This document shows, piece after piece, positions 32,319 through 41,472 of a stretch of DNA of 59,922 nt (positions are counted from its first letter, which is position 1; each line of letters opens with the position of its first letter). The translations under genes and the position numbers were made by a program. This DNA comes from an uncultured Prevotellaceae bacterium (GTDB lineage: Bacteria; Bacteroidota; Bacteroidia; Bacteroidales; Muribaculaceae). A model generated the notes under the pieces. The model was not told the DNA's origin, searched no databases, and saw nothing but the letters and a program-made list of their open reading frames with translations. The stretch is taken from NCBI GenBank assembly GCA_900317835.1, contig ONIL01000025.1, positions 1 through 59,922 on the forward strand, written 5' to 3'.

Positions 32319-33308
32319 TTACATTAGAGTCCGTCTTGAGATTTGCTCCTCCATGGCTTGGTTGATGAGCTGCTTGCGTGCGCTGTAATACTCGCGAACA
32401 AAGCGGTCCATTACCACTTCTACAGGTTCAATATCGCAACCCTTGAGCAGGCTGGTCGCTTGGCCTATTTCCAGCTCGCCGTTCTCGATATCGCCTTCAA
32501 AGATGCCAGTACGGGTCTTGCCGATGCCGATAATTTCGAGCAATTCTTCTTCGGTTGCTCCACGGTTCTCAGCTTCCTGCACTGCCTTTTGGAAACCGTT
32601 TTTCACCAGACGGGTGGGTGAGAGTTTCCTGAAATGCAGCATGGTGCTACCCTCATCCAGACTGAGACAAAGGCGCTTAAAGTTCTCATGGGCAGAGCTT
32701 TCCTGGGTCAATGCGAACAAAGTACCCAACTGTACACCGTCAGCACCCATGGCTTCGACAGCCAGCATAGCGTCACCGGTAACGATGCCGCCCGCTGCAA
32801 TCAAGGGCAGGCTGGTGGCGCGACGCACAGCAGGAATCAGGCACATCGTCGTCGTTTCCTCCTTGCCGTTATGTCCTCCGGCCTCAAAACCCTCGGCGAC
32901 AACAGCGTCAACACCAGCAGCTTCGCATTTGGCGGCGAATGCTGCCGAAGAGACCACATGGGCGACTTTGATGCCCCGTTCGTGAAGCCAGCTTGTCCAT
33001 TTCTTGGGGCTTCCGGCCGAGGTGAACACAACGGGGACCTTCTGCTCGGCAATGACTTCCATCAATTCGGCGGCTTGTGGTCGCATGAGTGGCACGTTCA
33101 CGCCAAAGGTGTAGCTTGTAGCCTCACGGCACTTGACGATGTGTTCGCGCAGCACCTCGGGGGTCATAGAGCCAGATCCAATCAATCCCAAACCGCCAGC
33201 ATTACTCACGGCTGCAGCGAGTTCCCACCCGCTGCACCACACCATGCCGCCTGAGATCACTGGATAGTCGATTTCAAACAGCTCGGTGATTCGAGATAGC
33301 ATTGCCAT
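32319..33308 (-). CDS. Nitronate monooxygenase / FabK-like flavoprotein
   Basis: This 329-residue TIM-barrel FMN protein belongs to the 2-nitropropane dioxygenase family. It has YPVISGGMVWCSGWELAAAV, NAGGLGLIGSG, VVAEGFEAGGHNGKEET (flavin-site AGGHxG) and LIAAGGIVTGDAMLAV with GADGVQLGTLF. Some members oxidise nitronates and others are enoyl-ACP reductases; the sequence does not settle which. It follows deoD by 20 bases and may be the last gene of the yicC-gmk-deoD series. Confidence 0.9.
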   Translation of the reverse strand: MAMLSRITELFEIDYPVISGGMVWCSGWELAAAVSNAGGLGLIGSGSMTPEVLREHIVKCREATSYTFGVNVPLMRPQAAELMEVIAEQKVPVVFTSAGSPKKWTSWLHERGIKVAHVVSSAAFAAKCEAAGVDAVVAEGFEAGGHNGKEETTTMCLIPAVRRATSLPLIAAGGIVTGDAMLAVEAMGADGVQLGTLFALTQESSAHENFKRLCLSLDEGSTMLHFRKLSPTRLVKNGFQKAVQEAENRGATEEELLEIIGIGKTRTGIFEGDIENGELEIGQATSLLKGCDIEPVEVVMDRFVREYYSARKQLINQAMEEQISRRTLM

Positions 33309-33328
33309 GATGTATTCCTCTTTTTGTC

Positions 33329-34039
33329 TTAGATGATGCCAAATGCCACGTCCATCATCTGTGTGAAGTTGTTCTGGCGCTCCTCGGCGGTAGTTACCTC
33401 ACCAGTAATCAGCGAGTCACTGATGGTGCACATGCACAGGGCGCGGGCACCACTGCGGGCAGCGTTCATGTACAGGGCGGGAGCCTCCATCTCGACGGCG
33501 AGCACGCCCATCTTTTGCCACTGGTCGGTGTCGGGGCTGTCATCATAGAAGGTGTCCGACGAATACACGTTGCCCACCTTGTAACGATAGCCCAGTTCCT
33601 CGGCCTTCTCGGCTGCGGCGCGCAGCAGGTCAAAGTCGGCAATCGGAGCATAGATACCGGGCAGGTGGAACTGCATGGCATAGGCACTGTTGGTGCAAGC
33701 GCCCATCGCCATCACCAGGTCACCGATGTGCAGGTCGGGGTGCATCGAGCCGGCCGAACCCACACGGATGATAGTCTTCACATCATAGAAGTTAAATAAC
33801 TCATAAGAATAAATGCCAATCGAGGGAATACCCATACCATGGCCCTGCACCGACACGCGCTTGCCTTTATACAGGCCGGTATAGCCCAGCATGCCGCGGA
33901 CCTGGTTGTAGAGCACCGGGTTTTCCAAATAACGTTCGGCCATCATCTTGGCACGCAAGGGGTCGCCAGCCATAATCACTGTGGGTGCAATCTCGCCATA
34001 TTTGGCGCCGATGTGCGGAGTAGGTGTTTTATCTGCCAT
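33329..34039 (-). CDS. deoD: Purine-nucleoside phosphorylase DeoD
   Basis: This 236-residue protein is a hexameric-type purine nucleoside phosphorylase, cleaving purine (deoxy)nucleosides with phosphate in salvage. It has [25 protein letters not shown] at the N-terminus, [26 protein letters not shown] and [15 protein letters not shown], and [10 protein letters not shown] near the active site. Length and motifs are normal. It lies between guanylate kinase and a flavoprotein gene, and all are purine- or flavin-linked only loosely. Confidence 0.96.
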   Translation of the reverse strand: MADKTPTPHIGAKYGEIAPTVIMAGDPLRAKMMAERYLENPVLYNQVRGMLGYTGLYKGKRVSVQGHGMGIPSIGIYSYELFNFYDVKTIIRVGSAGSMHPDLHIGDLVMAMGACTNSAYAMQFHLPGIYAPIADFDLLRAAAEKAEELGYRYKVGNVYSSDTFYDDSPDTDQWQKMGVLAVEMEAPALYMNAARSGARALCMCTISDSLITGEVTTAEERQNNFTQMMDVAFGII

Positions 34040-34098
34040 ATTCTTTCAGTTTTATGTGTTTGTTTTTAAATTTATTTAATAATGTGAAAAATCTTTTG

Positions 34099-34674
34099 TT
34101 ATGGTTCGGTGATAAACTCGGAGATGAGTTCGTGCACCTGGGCAACGGCGATTTCGAGGTCATCGTTGATGACGGTGTGGTCAAACTGCGGGCCGATTGA
34201 AATCTCAAACTCGGCCTTGTCGACGCGGGCCTTGATGTCTTCCATACTGTCGGTGCCGCGTTTGATGAGACGTTGACGCAGTACCTCCACGCTTGGTGGC
34301 TGGATGAAGATGGCCAGGGCGCGGTCGCCGTACATCCTCTTGACATTGACACCCCCCAGCACATCGAGATCAAGAACCACGTTCATGCCCATGCGGGTGA
34401 TGCGTTCCACCTCGCTCTTGAGCGTTCCGTAATAGCGGCCCTCATACACCTCCTGGTACTCAACGAGCTCATCGTTGGCGATTTTTTCCTTGAACTCATC
34501 GAGAGTCAGGTAGTAGTAATCCACCCCGTGCACCTCCTCGCCGCGGCGTGGGCGGGTGGTGGCCGAGACCGAGAAGGCGAGCCTTAAAGACTTGTCCTCC
34601 ATGATGCGCCCGATAATGGTCGATTTGCCCGATCCTGATGGCGCCGATATGATGATCAATTTGCCCTGTTCCAT
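34099..34674 (-). CDS. gmk: Guanylate kinase
   Basis: This 191-residue enzyme phosphorylates GMP to GDP. It has the P-loop IISAPSGSGKSTI (residues 8-20), SVSATTRPRRGEEVHGVDYYY for GMP binding, and NVVLDLDVLGGVNVK. It starts 11 bases after the yicC stop, the usual order in many bacteria, and precedes deoD by 59 bases. Confidence 0.97.
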   Translation of the reverse strand: MEQGKLIIISAPSGSGKSTIIGRIMEDKSLRLAFSVSATTRPRRGEEVHGVDYYYLTLDEFKEKIANDELVEYQEVYEGRYYGTLKSEVERITRMGMNVVLDLDVLGGVNVKRMYGDRALAIFIQPPSVEVLRQRLIKRGTDSMEDIKARVDKAEFEISIGPQFDHTVINDDLEIAVAQVHELISEFITEP

Positions 34675-34685
34675 AAAACTATAGA

Positions 34686-35567
34686 TTAAAGTACGTTCAG
34701 GACTTGTTCCTTGATTTGTTCCAAGTGGTCCTTCATGCGGACCACCAGGTTCTGCAGGTCGGCTTGGTTGGCCTTGGAGCCCATGGTGTTCACCTCGCGC
34801 CCGATTTCCTGGCTGATGAATCCTAGTTTCTTGCCTTGACCTGGCTCATCACTCTTCATTGTCTCCAAGAAGTAGTTCAGGTGGTTCTGCAAGCGGATCT
34901 TCTCCTCGGTGATATCCAGTTTCTCGATATAGTAGATGAGTTCCTGCTCAAATCGGTTCTTGTCGTAGTCCGCCTCCTTGATTTTGGACAGCGCGTCGAG
35001 GATGCGGGATTTGATTTTAAGGGTACGAGGCTCTTCAAATTTGGGAACCTCGTTGAGCAATGCCTGTATTGCGGCGATTTTCTCCTCAAAGAAGGTCTCC
35101 AGTCGAGCGCCCTCTTGACGACGAAATTCAATCAGCTGTTCGGTGGCTTGGGCCACGACTTCCTTGACTATTGCCAGCTCACCGGCATCGGCCTCAGTAG
35201 CCTTAGCCTCAGTCTTGAGCGCATCAGGCATGCGCAGCAGTGTGGCGTACCAGTCTTCGGGTTGAGGCAGGTTCAGTTGTCTTGCCATCTCCTCAATCTG
35301 GGCTTTGTACTGTTCCAGCATCGGGATATTAATGGTCCCTGAAGGTGCGCCCTCAATGGGCTCACAATAGACAAACAGGTCAATCTTGCCACGCAGCAAG
35401 GCTTGAGAAACGATATTGCGCAATTCCATCTCAATCATGCGGTGGCTTTGAGGTGAACGCACCCCAAAATCAAGTTGTTTACTGTTCAGTGATTTGACTT
35501 CGGCTGTGATTTTCTTATTGTTATACACTTTCACGGCTTTGCCAAATCCGGTCATCGATAGTATCAT
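34686..35567 (-). CDS. yicC: YicC-family endoribonuclease-like protein
   Basis: This 293-residue protein has the YicC N-terminus MILSMTGFGKAV and the conserved C-terminal block DITEEKIRLQNHLNYFLE, GQGKKLGFISQEIGREVNTMGSKA. E. coli YicC is reported to act as an RNase; its role here is not known. The ATG at 35567 is chosen because a -7 element (35595-35602) lies 27 bases upstream, within the longer frame. It leads the series with gmk. Confidence 0.94.
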   Translation of the reverse strand: MILSMTGFGKAVKVYNNKKITAEVKSLNSKQLDFGVRSPQSHRMIEMELRNIVSQALLRGKIDLFVYCEPIEGAPSGTINIPMLEQYKAQIEEMARQLNLPQPEDWYATLLRMPDALKTEAKATEADAGELAIVKEVVAQATEQLIEFRRQEGARLETFFEEKIAAIQALLNEVPKFEEPRTLKIKSRILDALSKIKEADYDKNRFEQELIYYIEKLDITEEKIRLQNHLNYFLETMKSDEPGQGKKLGFISQEIGREVNTMGSKANQADLQNLVVRMKDHLEQIKEQVLNVL

Positions 35568-35594
35568 AGCTAAATAGATTTTTCTTTCAATCCA

Positions 35595-35602
35595 CAAAAG
35601 TA
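35595..35602 (-). promoter_or_regulatory. Bacteroidetes -7 element for yicC-gmk series
   Basis: TACTTTTG on the minus strand, 27 bases before the yicC ATG. Confidence 0.65.
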
Positions 35603-35751
35603 CAAAAAATAATCATCTTCTTCATCTTTACACCCTTTATTTTTCGGTTTGCTGCAATTCTCTCGTCTGAATATGCCATTCGTGATTTTATGCTTATTCG
35701 TTTTTCAGTTCCCATGACGCGAAAAAGAGGTTTTTCTAGGATTTCAATTGA

Positions 35752-35889
35752 CAAGAGCATCTACATGCCGTTGCAGCCCGCTTGACCGACAGCATTGTCG
35801 AGAGGGTCATCCCTGTCGTCAAAGAACTTGAAAAAGAACCTCCTATGGTTGTTTTTTGCGTTTATCTCAAAGTAATATTCATTTTTTGA
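35752..35889 (+). pseudogene. Fragment resembling an IS256-type transposase
   Basis: The only coding signal in the roughly 300-base gap 35603-35900 is a 45-codon stretch between stops. It translates to AVAARLTDSIVERVIPVVKE, then LEKEPPMVVFCVYLKVIFIF. This resembles the segment of IS256/mutator transposases just before the first catalytic Asp (pattern VSxITDxIxPxVxEWQxRPLxxVYxxVxxDAI), with the Asp replaced by Lys. No ends or other transposase parts are seen. The match is by recollection of the family. Confidence 0.4.
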
Positions 35890-35921
35890 TATTCATTTTA
35901 TGAAAATTTGTGGAATGTTGT

Positions 35922-35929
35922 TAATTTTG
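35922..35929 (+). promoter_or_regulatory. Bacteroidetes -7 element for dgt
   Basis: TAATTTTG lies 24 bases before the ATG at 35954 and inside the longer form of the reading frame, so it decides the start. Confidence 0.6.
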
Positions 35930-35953
35930 TGCGATAATTTAACAACAACTGCC

Positions 35954-37288
35954 ATGCAACGAATGAAATGGGACCGATTGATTTCGGACAAACGCCTGGG
36001 ACTGGAACATTATCACGATGACAAGGGTGGGGGAGTGCGCAGTGACTTTGAGCGCGACTACGACCGCCTGGTGTTCTCGTCGCCCTTTCGTCGCTTGCAG
36101 AACAAGACGCAGGTGTTCCCTTTGCCTGACAGTATCTTTGTTCACAACCGTTTGACTCACAGCTTGGAAGTATCCAGTGTGGGCAAGTCGATGGCGCGTG
36201 AGGTGGTTATCCGTCTCATGCCACGATATGCGGGTGAACCGTGGGCCGAGAAACTGCGCGATATCGGCGAAATCGTTGCCGCCGCTTGTTTGGCGCATGA
36301 CCTGGGAAACCCGCCGTTCGGCCATTCGGGTGAAAAGACCATCGGGGCCTACTTCAGTGAGGGTAAAGGCTTGGAATTCAAGGATAAGTTTACCGTTGAG
36401 CAGTGGAACGACTTGATCCACTTCGAGGGCAATGCCAACTCATTGCGCACCCTCGTCCACCAGTTCAAGGGCCGCCGTCCTGGCGGCTTCGCGATGACTT
36501 ACAGCACCTTGGCATCCATCGTCAAGTATCCATATTCGTCGATGCACGCTGGCGAGAAGGGTAAATTCGGCTTCTTCACCACCGAGAGAGATGTGTTTGA
36601 GCGCATCGCTGGCGAGTTAGGGCTGATTAAGCTGGACAAGGACCGCTACTGCCGCCATCCGCTCGTCTACATCGTCGAGGCGGCCGATGACATCTGCTAC
36701 CAGATCATGGACATTGAGGACGGTCACAAGTTGCGCATCATCGACACCGAGGAGACCATCAATCTGCTCATGGGCTTCTTCACCTCTGAGCGTCAAGCCA
36801 GTATCCGCAGCCACATGGACCAGGTGGCAGATCCCAACGAGAAAATCGCCTACCTGCGCTCGTGTGCCGTGGGGTTGCTGGTACAACAGTGTGCCGCTAC
36901 TTTTGCCCACCACGAGGATGAGATCATGGAGGGTCGATTTGAGGGCAGTTTGATTGACCATATCGACCCCATGCCCGCAGAGGCTTATCGGGCGTGCAGC
37001 AAGTTGGCCATGGAACGGCTTTACCGGGCCGGCTATGTCGTGGATGTGGACTTGGCGGGTAATCGCATCATCAACCTGCTGTTGGAGAAACTTATTGAGG
37101 CTGTTATGCATCCCGAGCGCAACTATTCCCAGCTGCTGCTCAACAAGTTCCCGCAGCAGTATGACGTCCATGCCCCCACGCTCTTTGAGCAGGTTCAAGC
37201 GGTGCTCGACCACATCAGTGCGATGACCGATGTGTATGCCCTCAACCTCTACCGCCAGCTCAACGGCATCTCCATCCCCTCCGTATAA
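35954..37288 (+). CDS. dgt: Deoxyguanosinetriphosphate triphosphohydrolase (HD domain)
   Basis: This protein of about 444 residues is a dGTPase, hydrolysing dGTP to deoxyguanosine and triphosphate. HD-domain metal ligands are in HNRLTHSLEVSSVG and ACLAHDLGNPPFGHSGE, with YRQLNGI at the end. The substrate of individual members varies among dNTPs. The start at 35954 (MQRMKWDRLISDKR) follows the promoter; an ATG at 35900 would lie upstream of it. It faces GH92 convergently across palindromic copy E. Confidence 0.93.
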   Translation: MQRMKWDRLISDKRLGLEHYHDDKGGGVRSDFERDYDRLVFSSPFRRLQNKTQVFPLPDSIFVHNRLTHSLEVSSVGKSMAREVVIRLMPRYAGEPWAEKLRDIGEIVAAACLAHDLGNPPFGHSGEKTIGAYFSEGKGLEFKDKFTVEQWNDLIHFEGNANSLRTLVHQFKGRRPGGFAMTYSTLASIVKYPYSSMHAGEKGKFGFFTTERDVFERIAGELGLIKLDKDRYCRHPLVYIVEAADDICYQIMDIEDGHKLRIIDTEETINLLMGFFTSERQASIRSHMDQVADPNEKIAYLRSCAVGLLVQQCAATFAHHEDEIMEGRFEGSLIDHIDPMPAEAYRACSKLAMERLYRAGYVVDVDLAGNRIINLLLEKLIEAVMHPERNYSQLLLNKFPQQYDVHAPTLFEQVQAVLDHISAMTDVYALNLYRQLNGISIPSV

Positions 37289-37335
37289 TAAATAGGCAAT
37301 GATATAGTTGTTAGCCCAAACCCCTGCGGGGCTAA

Positions 37336-37441
37336 TGCTAATTACACGAATCAGACCAATTAACGCGAATTTTTAATTTTTTTCGTGAAATTGGCTTCGC
37401 CGAGCTAAAGGTTCGTTTAATTAGCGAAATTCGCATTAAAT
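37336..37441. repeat. Dispersed palindromic repeat, copy E
   Basis: The left arm TAATTACACGAATCAGACCA and right arm GTTCGTTTAATTAGCGAAAT lie between the ends of the convergent dgt and GH92 genes. A TTTAATTTTTTTCG centre could serve as a termination signal in either direction. Confidence 0.55.
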
Positions 37442-37493
37442 ACTTTCAGGGTCAACTCTTATATCGTTCCCAATAAAAAAGTGCTACGAAGGC

Positions 37494-39722
37494 CTAGGGA
37501 CGCTTCTCACTCATGACAAATTCCAGCGTTCCACCCACCATGATGTCTTGATGTTTGAGTTTGAAACCCTGTAGCCGCTTGCCGTTGAGGCGGATTTCCT
37601 TGACGTATATACCCTTGTCGCCCTTGCGGATGATGGTAAATTCCTTGTCACCAGCCAAGTGCAGAGTGGCACGCTGGAACAGTGGCATGCCGATGACATA
37701 TTCGGCTGCGCCCGCATTGAAGGGATAGAAGCCTAATGCCGAGAAAATGTACCACGCCGACATCTGTCCGCAGTCATCGTTGCCAGCATAGCCTGCTGGA
37801 GTGGCGTTATAGAATTCGGAGCGCACTTGGTTGACCAGTTCCTGAGTGCGCCAAGGGCGATTGACGAAGTTGTAGAAATAGACGGTGTGGTGGCTGGGTT
37901 CGTTGCCGTGGGCATATTGGCCGATAAATGCCGAGGCATTGCCGTTAGTCTCACGGTTGGCGGTAGTGAGGCTGAAATTCTCATCTAATTTTTTCAGAAA
38001 TGCCTTCTTTCCACCCATAAGCTCGATGAACTGCTCGGGTGCATGAGGCACAAACCACAGGTATTGCCAGGCATTCCCCTCAATAAAGCTGTTGTCCTCA
38101 TAGCTGAGCGGGTCAAATGGCTCTGCCCATTGTCCGTTGTCGTCACGTGCTCTGAAGAACCCCGTTTTTTCATCAAACAGGTTTTTATAGTAAGTCGCCC
38201 TCTGGGTAAAGTGATGATAGTCGTCTTCGTGTCCCAGACGCTCGGCAACGGCAGCGACGCACCAGTCGTCAAATGCCTGCTCCAGTGTGATGGAAACCGA
38301 CGATCCTTGCTTGTTGCAGGGCATGTAGCCCAGTTTTTCCCACAGGTCAAACGGCGAGTTGGTGTGCGGCCTTGTGCTACTCTCGACCATCGCTCGATAG
38401 GCTTTCTCAACATCGATGCCGGGCAGGTCGGCGAGAATGGCGTCAGCGATGACCGGGATGGCATGGTTGCCTATCATGCAGTAGTTCTCTTGTCCCCACA
38501 GGTCCCAGATGGGCAGGTAACCATAGGTGTCGTGATGGCGTACCATGTCGTTCACAAACTGTGCCGCCAGGTCGGGTTTGAGCAAGAGGTAAAGCGGATG
38601 CGCGGCGCGGAAGGTGTCCCACAGCGAGAATGTGGAGTGGTAACTCTGACCCTTGGGCATCTGGCGTACCTCGTAGTTGGTGTCCATGTATCGGCCATCG
38701 ACATCGCTCATGGTGTTGGGCTGCAACAACACGTGGTAGAGTCCGGTGTAGAAAATCTGCTTTTGCTCATCTGTTCCGTCAATATCGATGCATGACAGCT
38801 GCCGCTGCCACTCATCGTGGGCTTGACGGACATATTGGTCAAAATCCCAGCCTGGAGCTTCGGCGGTGAGGTTTCGACGTGCTCCGTCGATATCGACCGC
38901 CGAGAGGGCGACCTTGACCGTCAATCGACTATCACCGGCAGTGTCAAACGACAGGGCGCAGCGCAGCGTGCGTCCATTGATTACCGTAGCATTACCTACT
39001 GTGCGCGTGCCGTCCATGAGCAGGTGCCCGGTGATAGGACGGGAAAATTCGGCGCGGAAATAGACTTTGCGCAGCTTGGCCCAGCCGGTGATAACGCGGT
39101 AGCCTTCCACCGTGTGGTCATCGACAAGGCGGAGTTGGGCTTGGATGATGTCATAACTGCGGCGCCCGCTATAATAGGCCTGGCCGCGAGAGGTGGAGTG
39201 GTCGAGGTCAAGAATGATCTGTTGCGGCTTCCCTTGGGGGAAAGTGTAGCGGTGGATGCCAGTGCGGGTAGTAGCGCTGAGCTCGGCTGTTACTCCGCTT
39301 TCACGAAGCACAACCATATAATATCCTGGACGTGCCGCTTCTTGCTCGTGTGAGAAAGTCTGCCCGAAGTTGCCTGTCGCCAGATACTCTGGAGTCACAT
39401 TCCAGGTCACTGGCATGAGCGAGATGTCAAACAGGTCAGTACAGCCCGTGCCGCTCAAGTGGGTGTGGGAGATGGCGTAGATGCTGTCACGGTTGTAGTC
39501 GTAGCCAGAGCAGGGATCCCAGGTCACCATCTGTTCGGTGTCGGGACTCACCTGAACCATTCCCTGTGGCATCGTGGCGCCGGGGAACGTGCTGCCGCTC
39601 AAGGCGCCGGTGGCATCGGTCTGCGTGCCGATGAACGGATTGACATATTGGGTGTAATCGGTTGTGGTGCCTTGGAGCAGCAATGTGCTCCACAGGGCTA
39701 AGAGTAAAAAAGTCTGTTTCAT
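37494..39722 (-). CDS. GH92-family alpha-mannosidase, secreted
   Basis: This protein of about 742 residues is a glycoside hydrolase family 92 exo-alpha-mannosidase, calcium dependent, which Bacteroidales use on host or fungal mannans and N-glycans. The start at 39722 gives a signal peptide (MKQTFLLLALWSTLLLQG) followed by YTQYVNPFIGTQTDATGALS, the GH92 N-terminus. Other family parts are SHTHLSGTGC, WDTFRAAHPLYLLLKPD, GNDDCGQMSAWYIFSALGFY and the Ca-site region. It is not in a recognisable polysaccharide utilisation locus; no susC/susD pair is near. Confidence 0.95.
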   Translation of the reverse strand: MKQTFLLLALWSTLLLQGTTTDYTQYVNPFIGTQTDATGALSGSTFPGATMPQGMVQVSPDTEQMVTWDPCSGYDYNRDSIYAISHTHLSGTGCTDLFDISLMPVTWNVTPEYLATGNFGQTFSHEQEAARPGYYMVVLRESGVTAELSATTRTGIHRYTFPQGKPQQIILDLDHSTSRGQAYYSGRRSYDIIQAQLRLVDDHTVEGYRVITGWAKLRKVYFRAEFSRPITGHLLMDGTRTVGNATVINGRTLRCALSFDTAGDSRLTVKVALSAVDIDGARRNLTAEAPGWDFDQYVRQAHDEWQRQLSCIDIDGTDEQKQIFYTGLYHVLLQPNTMSDVDGRYMDTNYEVRQMPKGQSYHSTFSLWDTFRAAHPLYLLLKPDLAAQFVNDMVRHHDTYGYLPIWDLWGQENYCMIGNHAIPVIADAILADLPGIDVEKAYRAMVESSTRPHTNSPFDLWEKLGYMPCNKQGSSVSITLEQAFDDWCVAAVAERLGHEDDYHHFTQRATYYKNLFDEKTGFFRARDDNGQWAEPFDPLSYEDNSFIEGNAWQYLWFVPHAPEQFIELMGGKKAFLKKLDENFSLTTANRETNGNASAFIGQYAHGNEPSHHTVYFYNFVNRPWRTQELVNQVRSEFYNATPAGYAGNDDCGQMSAWYIFSALGFYPFNAGAAEYVIGMPLFQRATLHLAGDKEFTIIRKGDKGIYVKEIRLNGKRLQGFKLKHQDIMVGGTLEFVMSEKRP

Positions 39723-39777
39723 ATATCGTAGCAGTTGGTTTCTCACATTTGGATAAAATTGGCTGCGCCTCAGCGAT

Positions 39778-39793
39778 TGAGAGTGTACTCTCA
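39778..39793. repeat. Inverted repeat in the GH92 leader
   Basis: TGAGAGT and ACTCTCA, separated by 2 bases, form a perfect 7-bp dyad in the 5' leader of the GH92 gene, about 32 bases after its -7 element. It could bind a regulator or form a small hairpin. Confidence 0.5.
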
Positions 39794-39824
39794 TTGCGTA
39801 CGGATAGCACAAATTTTGTGGTGA

Positions 39825-39832
39825 CAAAGTTA
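39825..39832 (-). promoter_or_regulatory. Bacteroidetes -7 element for GH92 gene
   Basis: TAACTTTG on the minus strand, giving a leader of about 96 bases. It is divergent from the hflX promoter, only 22 bases away. Confidence 0.5.
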
Positions 39833-39854
39833 AAAAAAATCCGCATCTTTTTAG

Positions 39855-39862
39855 TAATTTTG
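39855..39862 (+). promoter_or_regulatory. Bacteroidetes -7 element for hflX
   Basis: TAATTTTG lies 25 bases before the hflX ATG, with an A-rich stretch between. Confidence 0.65.
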
Positions 39863-39887
39863 CACCAATTATTAAAAATGTGATTAT

Positions 39888-41129
39888 ATGGGACTGATTG
39901 ATGACAGTAAACGCATTAGTGAAATACAAGAGGAACGCGCCATCCTTGTGGGCCTGATTACGCCGCAACAGGGCGAGGCCAAGACCCGTGAATATCTAGA
40001 CGAACTTGAGTTCCTCGCCGAGACGGCAGGAGCCACAACAGTGCGCACCTTCCTGCAGCGTTGTGACGGTCCCAACAGCACCTCCTATGTCGGTAAGGGT
40101 AAATTGGAGGAAATTGTCGCCTATGTAGAGGAGAATGACATCAACCTCGTCATCTTTGACGACGACCTCACCCCCAAGCAGGTCGCCTTTATCGAGAAGG
40201 CCGTGCAGGTCAAGACGCTCGACCGCACAAGCCTCATTCTTGATATCTTTGCCAAGCGTGCCCAGACGGCCAGTGCCAAGATGCAGGTCGAGTTGGCACA
40301 GTACCAGTATCTGTTGCCTCGCTTGACGGGTATGTGGACTCACCTCGAGCGCCAGCGAGGCGGTATCGGAATGCGTGGTCCTGGTGAAACCCAGATTGAG
40401 ACCGACCGCCGTATCGTCAAGACCAAAATCTCACTGCTCAAGGAGAAACTGGCCCAGCTCGACAAGCAGAAGGCCACCCAGCGCAAGAACCGCGGCAAGC
40501 TCACCCGCATCGCTCTCGTGGGCTATACCAATGTGGGCAAGTCAACCCTCATGAACGTGCTGAGCAAGAGCGAGGTGTTTGCCGAGAACAAACTCTTCGC
40601 CACACTCGACACCACTGTGCGCAAAGTCGTTATCGGTAACCTGCCGTTCCTGTTGACCGACACGGTCGGCTTTATCCGCAAGTTGCCCACCCACCTGGTG
40701 GAGTCCTTCAAGAGCACCCTTGACGAGGTGCGCGACAGCGACATCCTCGTGCACGTGGTGGATATTTCCCATCCCCAGTTCGAGGAGCAGATTGAGGTGG
40801 TGAACCGCACACTACAGGAGGTGTGCGACGCCGGTGACAAGGAGATGATCATGGTGTTCAACAAGATTGACCAGTTCACCTACACGCCCAAGGATGAGGA
40901 TGACCTCACGCCACGGCTGCGCGAGAACATCCCTCTCGAGGAATTGCAGGAGACCTGGATGTCGCGCATGGGAGACAACTGCATCTTCATCAGCGCCAAG
41001 AAGCAAGAGAATATCGACGGCCTCAAGCGCCTGCTCTACAACAAGGCCAAGGCTGTCCACACCGCCCGTTTCCCTTACAATGACTTCTTGTATCAGACCT
41101 ACGACGACCTGGAAGAAGATAAGAACTAA
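39888..41129 (+). CDS. hflX: Ribosome-associated GTPase HflX
   Basis: This 413-residue GTPase splits stalled ribosomes under stress. The N-terminal domain holds CDGPNSTSYVGKGKLEEI and LERQRGGIGMRGPGETQIET; the G domain has GYTNVGKSTLMN (G1), DTVGFIRKLP (G3) and NKID (G4). It ends YDDLEEDKN. A near copy of this end (YDDLEENKN plus stop) is found 250 bases downstream at 41347-41383. Confidence 0.96.
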   Translation: MGLIDDSKRISEIQEERAILVGLITPQQGEAKTREYLDELEFLAETAGATTVRTFLQRCDGPNSTSYVGKGKLEEIVAYVEENDINLVIFDDDLTPKQVAFIEKAVQVKTLDRTSLILDIFAKRAQTASAKMQVELAQYQYLLPRLTGMWTHLERQRGGIGMRGPGETQIETDRRIVKTKISLLKEKLAQLDKQKATQRKNRGKLTRIALVGYTNVGKSTLMNVLSKSEVFAENKLFATLDTTVRKVVIGNLPFLLTDTVGFIRKLPTHLVESFKSTLDEVRDSDILVHVVDISHPQFEEQIEVVNRTLQEVCDAGDKEMIMVFNKIDQFTYTPKDEDDLTPRLRENIPLEELQETWMSRMGDNCIFISAKKQENIDGLKRLLYNKAKAVHTARFPYNDFLYQTYDDLEEDKN

Positions 41130-41286
41130 TAAATATGATTCAGTGAAGGTCTCCTAGGGTAAGAAACCTCTTTCCGAATCAAGAAAAAACGCCCTACACC
41201 GCTTGTCGAACCACATTTGAACCAAATTTGGGCTGACTTGCGGCAGTTTATTGATGAAAAACGCGAATAATTCAAATAAATATTAT

Positions 41287-41294
41287 TATCTTTG
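41287..41294 (+). promoter_or_regulatory. Bacteroidetes -7 element upstream of hflX-tail copy
   Basis: TATCTTTG lies 27 bases before the GTG of the short reading frame at 41321 and 179 bases before the FISUMP gene. It could drive that gene with a long leader. Confidence 0.5.
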
Positions 41295-41320
41295 CGACAA
41301 TATTTTAATTATAGGGGCTC

Positions 41321-41383
41321 GTGAACGATACATTCATCACAACCGCGTATACCTATGATGACCTAGAGGAGAATAAGAATTAA
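41321..41383 (+). pseudogene. Duplicated 3' end of hflX, or 20-residue leader peptide
   Basis: In the 343-base gap between hflX and the FISUMP gene, a GTG-started frame encodes 20 residues ending TYDDLEENKN. The last ten match the HflX C-terminus TYDDLEEDKN with one change, and the preceding NDTFI is like NDFLY of HflX. This looks like the remains of a partial duplication of hflX. It follows a -7 element, so a small transcript is possible. Nothing else is recognised in the gap. Confidence 0.5.
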
Positions 41384-41472
41384 TCAATAAGTGAACCATA
41401 CCGGAGAGTTAATTGGGTTCTGCTCCCTGGATGGATCTGAAGTTAAGAGAAAGAACCCATGGTGTAAACTTT

